Notes: generated from the sequence alone by a model not told the origin. 64,000 nt of DNA from Dechloromonas hortensis (GCF_009469765.1 NZ_SSSQ01000002.1:62001-126000); one strand, 5' to 3'. Counted from the stretch's first letter, positions 1-8,829 are shown. Numbers and translations are program-made.

Positions 1-350
1 TGTCGCACCAGATCTGGGAAAACCGCCTGGTCGAGGAAGGCTTCAATTCGATCAGCCGCGAATTCAACAAGCAGGTCGACCTGCGCGCCCTGCAACTGTG
101 GGAAGAAGGCCAGTGGGCCACCTTCCTGCGCATGCTGCCCGAGTACGCACAGTACTGTACCGGCGAAGGCAAGATGCACGACACCGCAATGCTGTTCGGC
201 GCCATCGGCTGGGACAAGTACGAAGGCAAGGCCGAGATCGTCTGCCCCTATTTCGAAAGCTCGGGCACCGGCCAGACCGTCGTCAGCTTCCCCGTCGCCG
301 GCATTCCGCTGGTTGCGACCGGGATCGGCGCCGGCATGCCGGTTTCCTGA
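1..350 (+). CDS. hpaD: 3,4-dihydroxyphenylacetate 2,3-dioxygenase, C-terminal part (5' end outside window)
   Basis: The frame is open from base 3 to the TGA at 348-350 with no start in view, so this is the last ~115 residues of a protein that is usually about 280-320 aa. The enzyme is the Fe(II) or Mn(II) extradiol dioxygenase that opens the ring of homoprotocatechuate to 5-carboxymethyl-2-hydroxymuconate semialdehyde in the cytoplasm. Visible support is the family-like C-terminal block (SREFNKQVDLRALQLWEEG and the later KYEGKAEIVCPYFESSGTGQ) and, more strongly, the position directly before hpaF, hpaH and hpaI, 31 bp upstream of hpaF. The metal ligands lie in the missing part. Context makes HpaD much more likely than a protocatechuate LigB-type enzyme. 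Confidence 0.85.
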   Translation, partial: SHQIWENRLVEEGFNSISREFNKQVDLRALQLWEEGQWATFLRMLPEYAQYCTGEGKMHDTAMLFGAIGWDKYEGKAEIVCPYFESSGTGQTVVSFPVAGIPLVATGIGAGMPVS

Positions 351-381
351 CTGAACTGACTATTTTCTGAAGGAGCAAGGA

Positions 382-774
382 ATGCCCCATCTCATCTACG
401 AATACACCGACAACCTTGACCCGGCCGAGGCCGACATCAAGGGGCTGCTGAAAAAATCCAACCAGGTGTTGATCGACCAGGGTGGGGTGTTCCCGATCGG
501 CGGTATCCGTTCCCGCGCCATCCGCCTCAACGACTACTGCGTCGCGGATGGCACGGTCGATGACGCCTTCGTGCATGCGACGCTGAAGATCGGCGGTGGA
601 CGTTCGGAAGAGGCCAAAAAGAAGGCCGGCGACGAGCTGTTCAAGATGATCAGCGAGCATTTCGCCGCCATTTACCAGAAACGCACGCTGGCCCTGTCGA
701 TGGAAATCGTCGAGTTCAGCGAAGCCGGCACCTGGAAGCAAAACAATATTCACGCCCGCTACAAGAAGGCCTAA
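382..774 (+). CDS. hpaF: 5-carboxymethyl-2-hydroxymuconate delta-isomerase
   Basis: 130 aa, the normal length for this small trimeric tautomerase-superfamily enzyme, which moves the double bond of 5-carboxymethyl-2-hydroxymuconate during homoprotocatechuate breakdown. After removal of Met1 the N-terminus is Pro, the residue that acts as general acid/base in this superfamily (MPHLIYEYTDNL). The conserved GVFPIGGIRSRA block and the C-terminal LSMEIVEF strand are present. A Shine-Dalgarno AAGGAG sits 6 nt before the ATG. It lies between hpaD and hpaH in what looks like a single operon. No oddities seen. Confidence 0.93.
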   Translation: MPHLIYEYTDNLDPAEADIKGLLKKSNQVLIDQGGVFPIGGIRSRAIRLNDYCVADGTVDDAFVHATLKIGGGRSEEAKKKAGDELFKMISEHFAAIYQKRTLALSMEIVEFSEAGTWKQNNIHARYKKA

Positions 775-794
775 CCCCACCAAGAGGAATGAAC

Positions 795-1598
795 ATGCTT
801 AGCCAAGACATTATCGAAGCGACTGCCCGTCGCTTCCACGAAGCCGAAAAGACCCGCCAGCAGATCCGACAGATCTCGCTGGATTACCCGGAAATCACCA
901 TTCCCGACGCCTATGCGATCCAGAAGGCCTGGGTCGACATGAAGCTCGCCGAGGGCCGCAAGATCGTCGGCCACAAGATCGGCCTGACCTCGCGCGCCAT
1001 GCAGATGTCGTCGCAGATCAACGAGCCGGACTACGGCACGCTGCTCGACGACATGGTCTTCGCCGATGGCGGCGAGATCCCGGTCGACCGCTTCATCGTG
1101 CCGATGATCGAGGTCGAACTGGCCTTCATCCTCAAGGACCGCCTCGAAGGCGAGAACGTCAGCATGCTCGACGTGCTGTCGGCCACCGACTACGTGATCC
1201 CGGCGCTGGAACTGATCGATGCCCGCTCGCAGCGCATCGACCCGGAAAGCAAGCGGCCGCGCAAGGTGTTCGACACCATTTCCGACAATGCCGCCAACGC
1301 TGGCATCATCATGGGCGGCCGTCCGGTCAAGCCGCTCGACATCGACCTGCGCTGGGTCTCGGCGCTGCTCTACCGCAACGGCGTGATCGAGGAAACCGGC
1401 GTCGCGGCAGGCGTCCTGAACCACCCGGCGAACGGTATCTCCTGGCTGGCCAAGCGCTTCGCGCCGCACGGCGTGGCGCTCGAGCCGGGCCAGATCATCC
1501 TCGCCGGTTCCTTCACACGGCCGGTCCCGGCCAGCCGGGGCGACACCTTCCATGTCGATTACGGCCCGCTCGGCAACATCACTTGCCGTTTTGTCTGA
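795..1598 (+). CDS. hpaH: 2-oxo-hept-4-ene-1,7-dioate hydratase
   Basis: The protein (267 aa) belongs to the fumarylacetoacetate-hydrolase/4-oxalocrotonate-decarboxylase-like hydratases and adds water to 2-oxo-hept-4-ene-1,7-dioate, giving the aldol substrate for HpaI. Recognisable blocks are [12 protein letters not shown] near residue 60, the acidic metal-binding [25 protein letters not shown], and the C-terminal [12 protein letters not shown]. Two ATGs lie 6 bp apart (789 and 795). The AGAGG Shine-Dalgarno at 783-787 almost touches the first but is 7 nt from the second, so 795 is chosen. It sits 20 bp after hpaF and 16 bp before hpaI, consistent with one transcript. Confidence 0.93.
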   Translation: MLSQDIIEATARRFHEAEKTRQQIRQISLDYPEITIPDAYAIQKAWVDMKLAEGRKIVGHKIGLTSRAMQMSSQINEPDYGTLLDDMVFADGGEIPVDRFIVPMIEVELAFILKDRLEGENVSMLDVLSATDYVIPALELIDARSQRIDPESKRPRKVFDTISDNAANAGIIMGGRPVKPLDIDLRWVSALLYRNGVIEETGVAAGVLNHPANGISWLAKRFAPHGVALEPGQIILAGSFTRPVPASRGDTFHVDYGPLGNITCRFV

Positions 1599-1614
1599 AA
1601 AACAGGAGTCGACC

Positions 1615-2412
1615 GTGGAAATGCCCCTCAACACCTTCAAGCGCGCACTGGCTGCTGGCGAAACCCAGATCGGCCTGTTTCTCGGCCTGGCCAACGCCTA
1701 CACCGCCGAAATCGTCGCCGGTACCGGCTTCGACTGGCTGCTGATCGACGGCGAGCACGGTCCGAACGACCTGCGCAGCATCATCGAACAGTTGCAGGCG
1801 CTGGCCCCGTACCCGGTCAAGCCGGTGGTGCGCACCGTTGACCACGACGTCGCCCGCATCAAGCAGTTGCTCGATGGCGGTGCCCAGACGCTGATGGTGC
1901 CGATGGTCGAGACCGCCGCCGATGCCGAAAAGTTGGTCCGCGCCATGCGCTACCCGCCACATGGGATCCGTGGCGTCGGCACGGCGATGGCCCGCGCCGC
2001 CCGGTGGAACGGCGTCGAAGGCTATTTTGCCAAGGCCGACCAGGAAATGTGCCTGATTGTGCAGATCGAATCGACCGCCGGCTTGGCCGGGCTCGACGCC
2101 ATCCTCAAGGTCGAGGGCGTCGACGCGGTGTTCATTGGGCCGTCCGATCTGGCGGCGTCGATGGGTCATTTGGGCAATCCGGGTCACGCCGAGGTCAAGG
2201 CTGCGGTCAACGCTGCCATTGGCAAGATTTCCGCCGCCGGCAAGGCGGCTGGGGTCTTCTCGGCTGATCCGGTGGCTGCCGAGGCTTATCGGGAGATTGG
2301 GGCGAGCTTTTTGCTGGTTGGGGTCGATGCGCTGCTGTTGAGGAATTCGGCGGTGGCGTTGGCGGACAAGTTCAAGAAGGCTGGCTCGGCGCAGAGCGGC
2401 GCGGCGTACTGA
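1615..2412 (+). CDS. hpaI: 4-hydroxy-2-oxoheptanedioate aldolase
   Basis: Class II, divalent-metal aldolase that cleaves 4-hydroxy-2-oxoheptanedioate to pyruvate and succinate semialdehyde. The HpaI/HpcH signature is intact: FDWLLIDGEHGPND with the catalytic His, LMVPMVE, the RYPPHGIRGVG loop, IVQIES with the metal-binding Glu, and VFIGPSDLAASMG with the metal-binding Asp. GTG at 1615 is chosen because AGGAG (1604-1608) is 6 nt upstream; ATG at 1621 is a two-codon-shorter alternative. The protein is 265 aa. It is the last gene before a 483-bp palindrome that separates it from the succinate-semialdehyde dehydrogenase that would use its product. Confidence 0.94.
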   Translation: MEMPLNTFKRALAAGETQIGLFLGLANAYTAEIVAGTGFDWLLIDGEHGPNDLRSIIEQLQALAPYPVKPVVRTVDHDVARIKQLLDGGAQTLMVPMVETAADAEKLVRAMRYPPHGIRGVGTAMARAARWNGVEGYFAKADQEMCLIVQIESTAGLAGLDAILKVEGVDAVFIGPSDLAASMGHLGNPGHAEVKAAVNAAIGKISAAGKAAGVFSADPVAAEAYREIGASFLLVGVDALLLRNSAVALADKFKKAGSAQSGAAY

Positions 2413-2460
2413 TGGGGTTTTTGCCTTTTCATGCGGTGCTTTCCGCCTTGAGGGCGTCTC

Positions 2461-2943
2461 ACTTTCTTTTGCTTCGCCAAAAGAAAGTAAGCAAAGAAAA
2501 GGCGACCCCAGGTTACGCGGTCGGCTGCGCCGACTTCCCTGCGCTACTCGCTACTGGCGGGGGCTGCGGAACTCGGCCCAGCGGGCCTCAGACAGTCCTC
2601 GCCCTTTTTCCGCCAGCAGCTCCGTTGCTTGGCGCTTCACATGGGGACCCGAAAAGCGTCCCAGAACCAGCCGTAACCCAGTTTTTTGATTGCTGCGGTC
2701 GACTCCGCAAAAACCCCAAAAACCATTCCAGCCAGTCGAGCCCGGACGTTTTTCCGGGCCCCTTGAAAGGTGCCGAGCAACGCAGAAATGCCGGGGGCCT
2801 TCGGCGAGCACTGTTTGAGGGGCGCAGCCCCGAGTTGCGCAGCCGCCCGGCGTTTCGAGTAGCGCAGGGAATCCCCGAAGGGGACACCGACCCAGGGGTG
2901 GCCTTTTCTTTGGCTACTTTCTTTTGGCCACCCAAAAGAAAGT
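2461..2943. repeat. 483-bp imperfect long palindrome (inverted repeat) filling the hpaI-gabD gap
   Basis: The two halves of this stretch are imperfect reverse complements along almost their whole length, with the dyad centre near 2702 (TGCGG-TCGACT-CCGCA at 2694-2709). Each outer end carries its own small perfect hairpin: ACTTTCTTTTG (2461-2471) with CAAAAGAAAGT (2478-2488), and ACTTTCTTTTGG (2916-2927) with CCAAAAGAAAGT (2932-2943). Inner matching blocks include GCAAAGAAAAGG/CCTTTTCTTTGG, CCCTGCGCTACTCG/CGAGTAGCGCAGGG, and the GTAACCCAGTTTTTTGATTG stretch near the centre. Overlapping open frames run through it on both strands (2412-3014 plus; 2588-2995 and 2637-3038 minus) and encode near-mirror peptides, so they are products of symmetry, not genes. 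It resembles long AAAGAAAG-ended intergenic elements I recall from beta- and gammaproteobacteria. Confidence 0.85.
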
Positions 2944-3041
2944 ACGCCCGCCAGCAAGGCGGAACCCCAAGCCAGCCCAGCGGAACCATCGCCAATAACC
3001 CGCAAAACGCTTAACCAAGAACACCCCAAGGAGAACACCCC

Positions 3042-4496
3042 ATGCTATCCCTGAACGACACCAACCTGCTGCGCCAGGCCTGCTACATCGATGGCGCCTG
3101 GGTTCCCGCCGACAGCGGCGAAACCTTCCCGGTCACCAACCCGGCCACCGGCGAAACCATCGCCACCGTGCCGCGTTGCGGCGCCGCCGAAACCGAGCGT
3201 GCGGTGCAGGCGGCCGACCAGGCGCTGAAGACCTGGCGCGAAACGACTGCTGTCGAGCGCAGCCGTATCCTGCGCCGCTGGTTCGACCTGATGATGGCCA
3301 ACCAGGAAGACCTCGCCCGGCTGATGACGGCCGAGCAGGGCAAGCCGCTGGCCGAATCGCGCGGTGAAATCGCCTATGCCGCCGCCTACGTCGAGTGGTT
3401 CGCCGAGGAGGCCAAGCGCGCCTACGGCGAAGTCATCCCGTCGCCGTTCAAGGACCGCCAGCTGGTCGTTACCAAGGAGCCGGTCGGTGTCTGCGCGGCC
3501 ATTACGCCGTGGAACTTCCCGTCGGCGATGATCACCCGCAAGGTCGCCCCGGCACTGGCCGCCGGCTGCACCATCATCTTGAAGCCGGCCGAGCAGACGC
3601 CGCTGTCGGCGCTGGCCCTGGCCGAACTGGCCGAACGTGCCGGCGTGCCGGCCGGCGTTTTCAGCGTCGTCACCGGCAAGGCCTCGGCCATCGGCGGCGT
3701 GATGACGGCCAGCCCGATCGTCCGCAAGCTGACCTTCACCGGCTCGACGCCGATTGGCCAGTTGCTGATGGCGCAATGCGCCGGCACGGTCAAGAAGATG
3801 TCGCTGGAGCTGGGCGGAAACGCTCCGTTCATCGTCTTCGACGACGCCGACCTCGATGCCGCGGTGGCCGGTGCCATCGCCTCCAAATACCGCAACGCCG
3901 GCCAGACCTGCGTTTGCTCCAACCGCTTCCTGGTCCAGGATGGCGTCTATGACGCCTTCGCCGCCAAGCTGGCGGCCGCCGTTTCGGCCTTGAAGGTCGG
4001 CCACGGCACGGAGGAGGGCGTCACCCAGGGGCCGCTGATCGACGAACCGGCCATCGCCAAGGTCGAGGAACTGGTCAAGGATGCCATCGACAAGGGCGCT
4101 CGCGTCGTTACCGGCGGCAAGCGTCATGCGCTCGGCCGGACCTGGTTCGAGCCGACCATCCTGGCCGATGTGCTGCCTGGCATGGCTGTCGCCAAGGAAG
4201 AGATTTTCGGCCCGGTCGCCCCGCTCTTCCGCTTCAAAACCGAAGCCGAGGCCGTGCAGATGGCCAACGATACCGAGTTCGGGCTGGCCGCCTACTTCTT
4301 CTCGAAGGACCACGGCCGCGTCTGGCGCGTCTCGAAGCAGCTCGAATACGGCATGGTCGGCGTCAATACCGGCCTGATCTCGACCGAGGTTGCCCCGTTC
4401 GGCGGCGTCAAGATGTCGGGCATTGGCCGCGAAGGCTCCAGCCACGGTCTCGACGAGTACATGGAAACCAAGTACCTGGCGCTCGGCGGCCTGTAA
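3042..4496 (+). CDS. gabD: NAD(P)+-dependent succinate-semialdehyde dehydrogenase
   Basis: 484-aa aldehyde dehydrogenase of the GabD type. It oxidises succinate semialdehyde to succinate, which is exactly the aldehyde released by HpaI just upstream, so here it probably serves homoprotocatechuate catabolism as well as or instead of GABA breakdown. The family motifs are present: TPWNFPSAMITRK (cofactor-binding loop), the FTGSTPIG turn, general base Glu in LELGGNAPF, and catalytic Cys in NAGQTCVCSNR. The start is fixed by AAGGAG 9 nt upstream. It is co-directional with hpaDFHI but separated by the long palindrome, so co-transcription is uncertain. Confidence 0.9.
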   Translation: MLSLNDTNLLRQACYIDGAWVPADSGETFPVTNPATGETIATVPRCGAAETERAVQAADQALKTWRETTAVERSRILRRWFDLMMANQEDLARLMTAEQGKPLAESRGEIAYAAAYVEWFAEEAKRAYGEVIPSPFKDRQLVVTKEPVGVCAAITPWNFPSAMITRKVAPALAAGCTIILKPAEQTPLSALALAELAERAGVPAGVFSVVTGKASAIGGVMTASPIVRKLTFTGSTPIGQLLMAQCAGTVKKMSLELGGNAPFIVFDDADLDAAVAGAIASKYRNAGQTCVCSNRFLVQDGVYDAFAAKLAAAVSALKVGHGTEEGVTQGPLIDEPAIAKVEELVKDAIDKGARVVTGGKRHALGRTWFEPTILADVLPGMAVAKEEIFGPVAPLFRFKTEAEAVQMANDTEFGLAAYFFSKDHGRVWRVSKQLEYGMVGVNTGLISTEVAPFGGVKMSGIGREGSSHGLDEYMETKYLALGGL

Positions 4497-4505
4497 GCAA
4501 CCCAA

Positions 4506-4558
4506 GTCGTTCCCGTACCCCAAGGGCACTTCCTTTGAGGCGCCTGCCCGGGAATGAC
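4506..4558. repeat. dispersed hairpin repeat, short copy
   Basis: Starts GTCGTTCCCG and ends CGGGAATGAC, so its ends are inverted. The internal CCCAAGGGCACTTCCTT(TG/CG)GGGCGC-like block is shared with the longer copy at 53710-53803. It contains the ATG at 4554 that a gene finder would take as the start of the following MFS gene. Confidence 0.75.
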
Positions 4559-4580
4559 CTATCAAGCAGACACCTTCTTA

Positions 4581-5783
4581 ATGACGACTTCTGCCATCGA
4601 ACCGGCCCGCGAGGGCCGTTTCATTTTGTTGCTCGGCGCGCTGGTCGCCTTCGGGCCGCTTTCCATCGACCTCTACCTGCCGGCTTTGCCGGCGATGGCG
4701 GCGGGCCTGGCGGCTTCGGCGGAAGCGGTGCAACTGACGATCACCGTCTTCCTGGCCGGCTTCTCGGTCGGCATGCTGTTTTACGGCCCGATCTCGGACC
4801 GCTACGGGCGGCGCACAGTGCTGCTCAGCGGCATCGCCATCTTCGCGCTGGCCAGCCTGGCCTGCGTGCTGGCGCTGGCGGTCGAACAGCTGATCGTCGC
4901 CCGCTTTCTGCAGGCCCTGGGTGGCGGGGCGGCTTCGGTGCTGGCGCGGGCCGTCGTCCGCGACGTCTATACGCCGACCGAGGCGATCCGCAAGTTGTCG
5001 CTGATGGCCATGGTCACCGCCATCGCGCCGCTGCTGGCGCCGATTCTCGGCAGCGTGCTGCTCGATCATTTCGGCTGGCGGGGCACCTTCGGTGCCTTGC
5101 TCGCCTGGGGCTTGCTCAGCCTGCTGGTCGTCTGGTTCCAGTTGCCGGAAACCCTGCCCGCCGAGCGCCGCGGTCAACTGTCGCTGGCCAGTGCTTTTGC
5201 CGCCTACGGCCGGCTGCTCTGCGATCCGGCGGCAGTGGGCCTGCTGCTGGCCGGCGGCATGTCGTTCGCCGCGATGTTCGCCTACATCACCGGTGGCCCG
5301 TTCTATTTCATCGAACTGCATGGCTACTCGCCACTGGCCTTCAGTCTGCTGTTCGCGGCCAATGCCCTGGGTATCTTCACGGCCAATTTCCTGAACAGCC
5401 GGCTGGTGCGCCGCCAGGGGGCGGCAGTCATGGCCGGAGTCGGCAGCGGCTTCGGCTTTGTCGGCGCCTTGCTGCTATGGGTCGCCAGCGGTGTTGGCGA
5501 TGCGCTGCCGGCGGTGCTGGCCGGGCTGTTCATCGTCGTCAGCATGACCGGCCTGCTCGGTGCCAACTGCGTCGGGCTGCTGATGGCGCGTTACCCACAG
5601 AACGCCGGCGCCGCGGCGGCCCTGTTCGGGGCCAGCCAGTTTGGCCTCGGCATGCTGGCCAGCGCAACGATCAGCTATTTCCATGATCCAAACGGCAGGG
5701 CCATGGCCTGGGTCATTCTGGCGGTATCGGGCATGTCGCTGCTCGGCTGGTTCTGTTTCCGGCTGTGTGGTGAACGCCGTTAA
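4581..5783 (+). CDS. Bcr/CflA-family MFS multidrug/sulfonamide exporter
   Basis: About 400 aa with 12 predicted hydrophobic segments, a drug:H+ antiporter of the inner membrane. The N-terminal LGALVAFGPLSIDLYLPALP and the loop GPISDRYGRRTVLL after helix 2 are typical of Bcr/CflA proteins. Substrate is unknown; export of an aromatic intermediate is possible given the hpa genes upstream but not shown. An ATG at 4554 adds nine residues, but it lies inside the terminal GGGAATGAC of a dispersed repeat, so ATG 4581 is preferred; neither has a clear Shine-Dalgarno. The gene is followed 35 bp later by a co-directional AraC regulator. Confidence 0.8.
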   Translation: MTTSAIEPAREGRFILLLGALVAFGPLSIDLYLPALPAMAAGLAASAEAVQLTITVFLAGFSVGMLFYGPISDRYGRRTVLLSGIAIFALASLACVLALAVEQLIVARFLQALGGGAASVLARAVVRDVYTPTEAIRKLSLMAMVTAIAPLLAPILGSVLLDHFGWRGTFGALLAWGLLSLLVVWFQLPETLPAERRGQLSLASAFAAYGRLLCDPAAVGLLLAGGMSFAAMFAYITGGPFYFIELHGYSPLAFSLLFAANALGIFTANFLNSRLVRRQGAAVMAGVGSGFGFVGALLLWVASGVGDALPAVLAGLFIVVSMTGLLGANCVGLLMARYPQNAGAAAALFGASQFGLGMLASATISYFHDPNGRAMAWVILAVSGMSLLGWFCFRLCGERR

Positions 5784-5818
5784 GGATTCGGTGTCAGGCA
5801 ATTATTCGGAGGGACGAC

Positions 5819-6862
5819 ATGAATGCCATCTCATGCCATGAAGCAGACGCCCATCTGGCCAGCGAAACCCACTACCTCGGGTGGCGTGCCGAACAGGCGC
5901 TGGGCAGTCCCGATGCAACGCTGTTCAGTCTCGATGTCGATGAAGCCTCGAGCCGGCTCTCCGACGTTTACAACAGCAACCGCCTGCGCCTGGCCGGGCG
6001 GCCGCAGGATTTCCGGATGCGCCTGCGGACTTCGCAGATCGGGCGCCTGGGCCTGGCGACGCTGGCCTTCGGCGCGGAAATCGATATTGAGCAGTCGGGT
6101 GACCGCCCCTTCGTGCTGGTCACTACCCAGGTCAGCGGTTTCTCCCGGGTGACGACGGCGGCCGGCACGGCCGAAGGCGGCCGCGGCTTCGTTGTCGTCG
6201 ATTCGGCTGGCCAGTCGGTGCGCAAGCGCTTCAGCGGCGACAGCGAGCGCTGCAACGTGCGCGTTGACCAGGCCGCCATCGACGCCAAATGCGCCGCCTT
6301 GCTGGCTCGTCCGCTCGACCGTCCGCTGCATTTTTCCCCCTTCGGTTCCAACAACGGCACGGTCCAGCGGCGCTGGATCGGACTGCTGCAGATGTTGCTC
6401 GGCTATGTCGGGACGACCGTGCCGGCACCATCCGAACCGATCATCCACAACCTGGAAGAAGCGGTGTTGCTGCACCTGCTGCTCGAGCACGAACACTCGT
6501 ACAGCGAAGCACTGCGCCAGGCGAGGACGGGGCTGGCGCCGCGCCATGTCAAGCGGGCCGAGGACTACATTCGGGCCAATGCCCGGGAAGCCCTGACCCT
6601 GGAGCGGATTGCCGAGGCGGTCGGCTGCAGCGTGCGCACGCTCGGCGAAGGTTTCCACAAGGCACGCGGCACGACGCCGATGAACTTTCTGCGCCAGGTC
6701 CGCATGGCCGGCGTGCGCAGCGACTTGCAGGGCGATTGTCGGCCGGGCGGCATTGCCGAGATCGCGCTGGCCTGGGGCTTCAATCATCTGGGCCGCTTTG
6801 CCGCCGACTACCGCCGCAGTTTCGGCGAATCGCCGTCGGAAACCCTTCGTCGGGCGGCCTGA
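5819..6862 (+). CDS. AraC-family regulator with AraC_binding_2-type sensor domain
   Basis: 347 aa. The first ~200 residues look like the cupin-like ligand domain found in FeaR-type regulators, and the last ~100 are the double helix-turn-helix (TLERIAEAVGCSVRTLGEGFHK and IAEIALAWGFNHLGRFAADYRR). It would act as a DNA-binding activator or repressor. The start has a good GGAGGG (5808-5813) 5 nt upstream. Position after a Bcr/CflA exporter and before a TRAP receptor and aldolase suggests local control of one of these, and members with this sensor domain often respond to aromatic or amine compounds; the ligand cannot be told from sequence. Confidence 0.82.
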   Translation: MNAISCHEADAHLASETHYLGWRAEQALGSPDATLFSLDVDEASSRLSDVYNSNRLRLAGRPQDFRMRLRTSQIGRLGLATLAFGAEIDIEQSGDRPFVLVTTQVSGFSRVTTAAGTAEGGRGFVVVDSAGQSVRKRFSGDSERCNVRVDQAAIDAKCAALLARPLDRPLHFSPFGSNNGTVQRRWIGLLQMLLGYVGTTVPAPSEPIIHNLEEAVLLHLLLEHEHSYSEALRQARTGLAPRHVKRAEDYIRANAREALTLERIAEAVGCSVRTLGEGFHKARGTTPMNFLRQVRMAGVRSDLQGDCRPGGIAEIALAWGFNHLGRFAADYRRSFGESPSETLRRAA

Positions 6863-6986
6863 CCGGCAACAATCCGCCGGATGCGGATAGCCGGCGCCAG
6901 ATCCGGATAGTGGCCGGCGGGGCGTCTTCCTATGATGTGGCGGTGGGCTTTCAGCCCATCGTGCAAACAACATCGAGGAGACCCCA

Positions 6987-8027
6987 ATGAGAATTTCATT
7001 ACCCCGCCGCCTGCTGCTCGCCGGCTTTGCGCTGGCGGCGGCGCAGGCCGCCCAGGCCCAGGAAGTCACGTTCAAGATTGCCCATTTCCTGCCGGCGGTC
7101 GCCACCACCCAGAAGCAGGTGCTCCAGCCCTGGTGCGACGAAATGGGGCAACTGTCGAACGGCCGCATCAAGTGTCAGTTTTACCCGTCCATGCAGTTGG
7201 GCGGCACCCCGGCCCAACTCACCGACCAGGTCAAGAACGGCGTCGCCGATATCGTCTGGACTGCACCCGGCTACAGCACCGGGCGCTTCCCGAAGACCGA
7301 GGCGCTCGAACTGCCCGGCGTTCTGCCGTTGGGCGGCTTGTCCGGCGGCCGTGCCGTCTGGGATTTTTACGGACAGCAGCTCAAGGATGAGTACAAGGAT
7401 TTCAAGGTGCTGGCCATGCATGGCGACGGCGGCATGAATATCCATACCGCCGGCAAGCCGCTGGTGACGGCCGCCGATTTCAATGGCATCAAGCTCCGCT
7501 CGCCCAACCGGACCATTGCCCGGACCCTGAAAGCCCTGGGCGCGACGCCGGTCGCCATGCCGCCGGCGCAGGTTACCGAGGCGATCTCGAAAGGCGTGGT
7601 CGATGGCGCATCGGCGGTCTGGGAGGTCATGCTGCCGACCAAGCTCGACGAAGTGACGAAATACCATTTCGAGACCCCGGCTGAACGGCCGGTGATGGGG
7701 GCCACCATCCTGGTCGTGCTGATGAACAAGCAGAAGTACGAGTCGCTGCCGGCCGACCTCAAGGCGATTATCGACAAGACCTCGGGGCTGGCGCTGGTCG
7801 AGCGTTATGGCAAGGCCTGGGACGAGGCGTCGATTGCGGCGCGCAACAAGGTCAAGGCAACGCCGGGCCATACCCTGACCGTCGTCTCGCCGGGCAACTA
7901 CGACGCCATCCTGAAGCAGTTGGAAGTCGTCGAAAAGGAATGGCTGAGCGACGCCAAACAGAAAAACATCAACGGTGAAGCGCTGGTCGCCGCCGCCCGC
8001 GAAGCGGCCCGCAAGCAGAAGAACTGA
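6987..8027 (+). CDS. TRAP transporter periplasmic solute receptor (DctP family)
   Basis: 346 aa with a Sec signal peptide (MRISLPRRLLLAGFALAA then cleavage after AQAAQA) and the DctP fold: VTFKIAHFLP at the mature start, FYPSMQLGG, the ligand-arginine region GIKLRSPNRTIARTLKALGA, and GVVDGA. It would bind an organic acid and deliver it to a small/large membrane pair, but no DctQ or DctM gene is visible in this window. GAGGAG lies ~8 nt upstream of the ATG. It is followed 31 bp later by an aldolase-family gene, so the pair may take up and cleave the same compound (inference). Confidence 0.85.
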   Translation: MRISLPRRLLLAGFALAAAQAAQAQEVTFKIAHFLPAVATTQKQVLQPWCDEMGQLSNGRIKCQFYPSMQLGGTPAQLTDQVKNGVADIVWTAPGYSTGRFPKTEALELPGVLPLGGLSGGRAVWDFYGQQLKDEYKDFKVLAMHGDGGMNIHTAGKPLVTAADFNGIKLRSPNRTIARTLKALGATPVAMPPAQVTEAISKGVVDGASAVWEVMLPTKLDEVTKYHFETPAERPVMGATILVVLMNKQKYESLPADLKAIIDKTSGLALVERYGKAWDEASIAARNKVKATPGHTLTVVSPGNYDAILKQLEVVEKEWLSDAKQKNINGEALVAAAREAARKQKN

Positions 8028-8058
8028 ACGCCACATCACATCGACAAGGAATACCGAC

Positions 8059-8829
8059 ATGAATCCACAAGGCAACTACTACGATCATCCGCAACGCTTC
8101 AGTCCCGAGGAATGGGCGCTGCGCGTCAAACTGGCCGGCGTCTACCGGATCTTCGCCTACCTCGGCTGGGACGAACTGATCTACAACCACATTTCGGTGC
8201 GCGTGCCGGGCCCGGAAAAACACTTCCTGATCAATCCGTTCGGCTTGCACTACCAGGACGTCTGCGCCTCCAACCTGGTCAAGGTCGATATCAAGGGGCA
8301 GATCATCGGCCCCTCGGACTGGCCGATCAATCCGGCCGGCTTCACCTTCCACTCGGCCATCCACGACAAGGTGGCGGACGGTCATTGCGTGATGCACGTC
8401 CATACCACGGCGACCCAAGCCGTCTGCTGCCTGAAGGATGGCCTGTCGTATAGCAACTTCTACGCCGCCCAGCTTTACGGCAAAGTCGCCTGGCACGAGT
8501 TCGAGGGCATCACCGTGCATCTGGAAGAGGGCGAGCGCATTTTGCAGAGCGCCGGCGACAAGCCGGTGCTGATGCTGCGCAATCACGGTCCGGTGGTGAT
8601 CGGGGCGACGCTGGCCCAGGCTTTTTCGCTGATGTGGCTGGTCAACCGGGCCTGCGAAATCCAGCTTGCGGCGCAATCGATGGGCGCCGTGCTCGATATC
8701 CCGGAGCCGGTGTTGCGCAAGTGCGTCGCCGATTCGCTCAATTTCGATCCCAAGTTCGGGGCGGGCGAAGATGCGCTGGCGGCGATGACCCGGATCATCG
8801 ACCGGCTCGATCCGTCCTACCGCAACTGA
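8059..8829 (+). CDS. class II aldolase/adducin-family protein
   Basis: 256 aa. The family covers fuculose-1-phosphate-type aldolases and decarboxylases, and also adducin-like proteins of unknown reaction. Zn-binding histidines are visible in CVMHVHTTATQAV and, further on, in LMLRNHGPVVIG; the N-terminal WDELIYNHISVRVPG is conserved in the subgroup. ATG 8059 is preferred over an upstream in-frame codon because AAGGA (8046-8050) is 8 nt away. It follows the TRAP receptor gene closely. The substrate is not deducible; short-chain members of this subgroup are usually left as putative aldolases. Confidence 0.75.
   Translation: MNPQGNYYDHPQRFSPEEWALRVKLAGVYRIFAYLGWDELIYNHISVRVPGPEKHFLINPFGLHYQDVCASNLVKVDIKGQIIGPSDWPINPAGFTFHSAIHDKVADGHCVMHVHTTATQAVCCLKDGLSYSNFYAAQLYGKVAWHEFEGITVHLEEGERILQSAGDKPVLMLRNHGPVVIGATLAQAFSLMWLVNRACEIQLAAQSMGAVLDIPEPVLRKCVADSLNFDPKFGAGEDALAAMTRIIDRLDPSYRN

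Noticed and set aside
2412..3014. Open frame of 200 codons on the plus strand through the long palindrome, with mirror frames on the minus strand
   Set aside because: No ribosome site, composition follows the inverted repeat, and the two strands give near-mirror peptides; treated as repeat, not gene.
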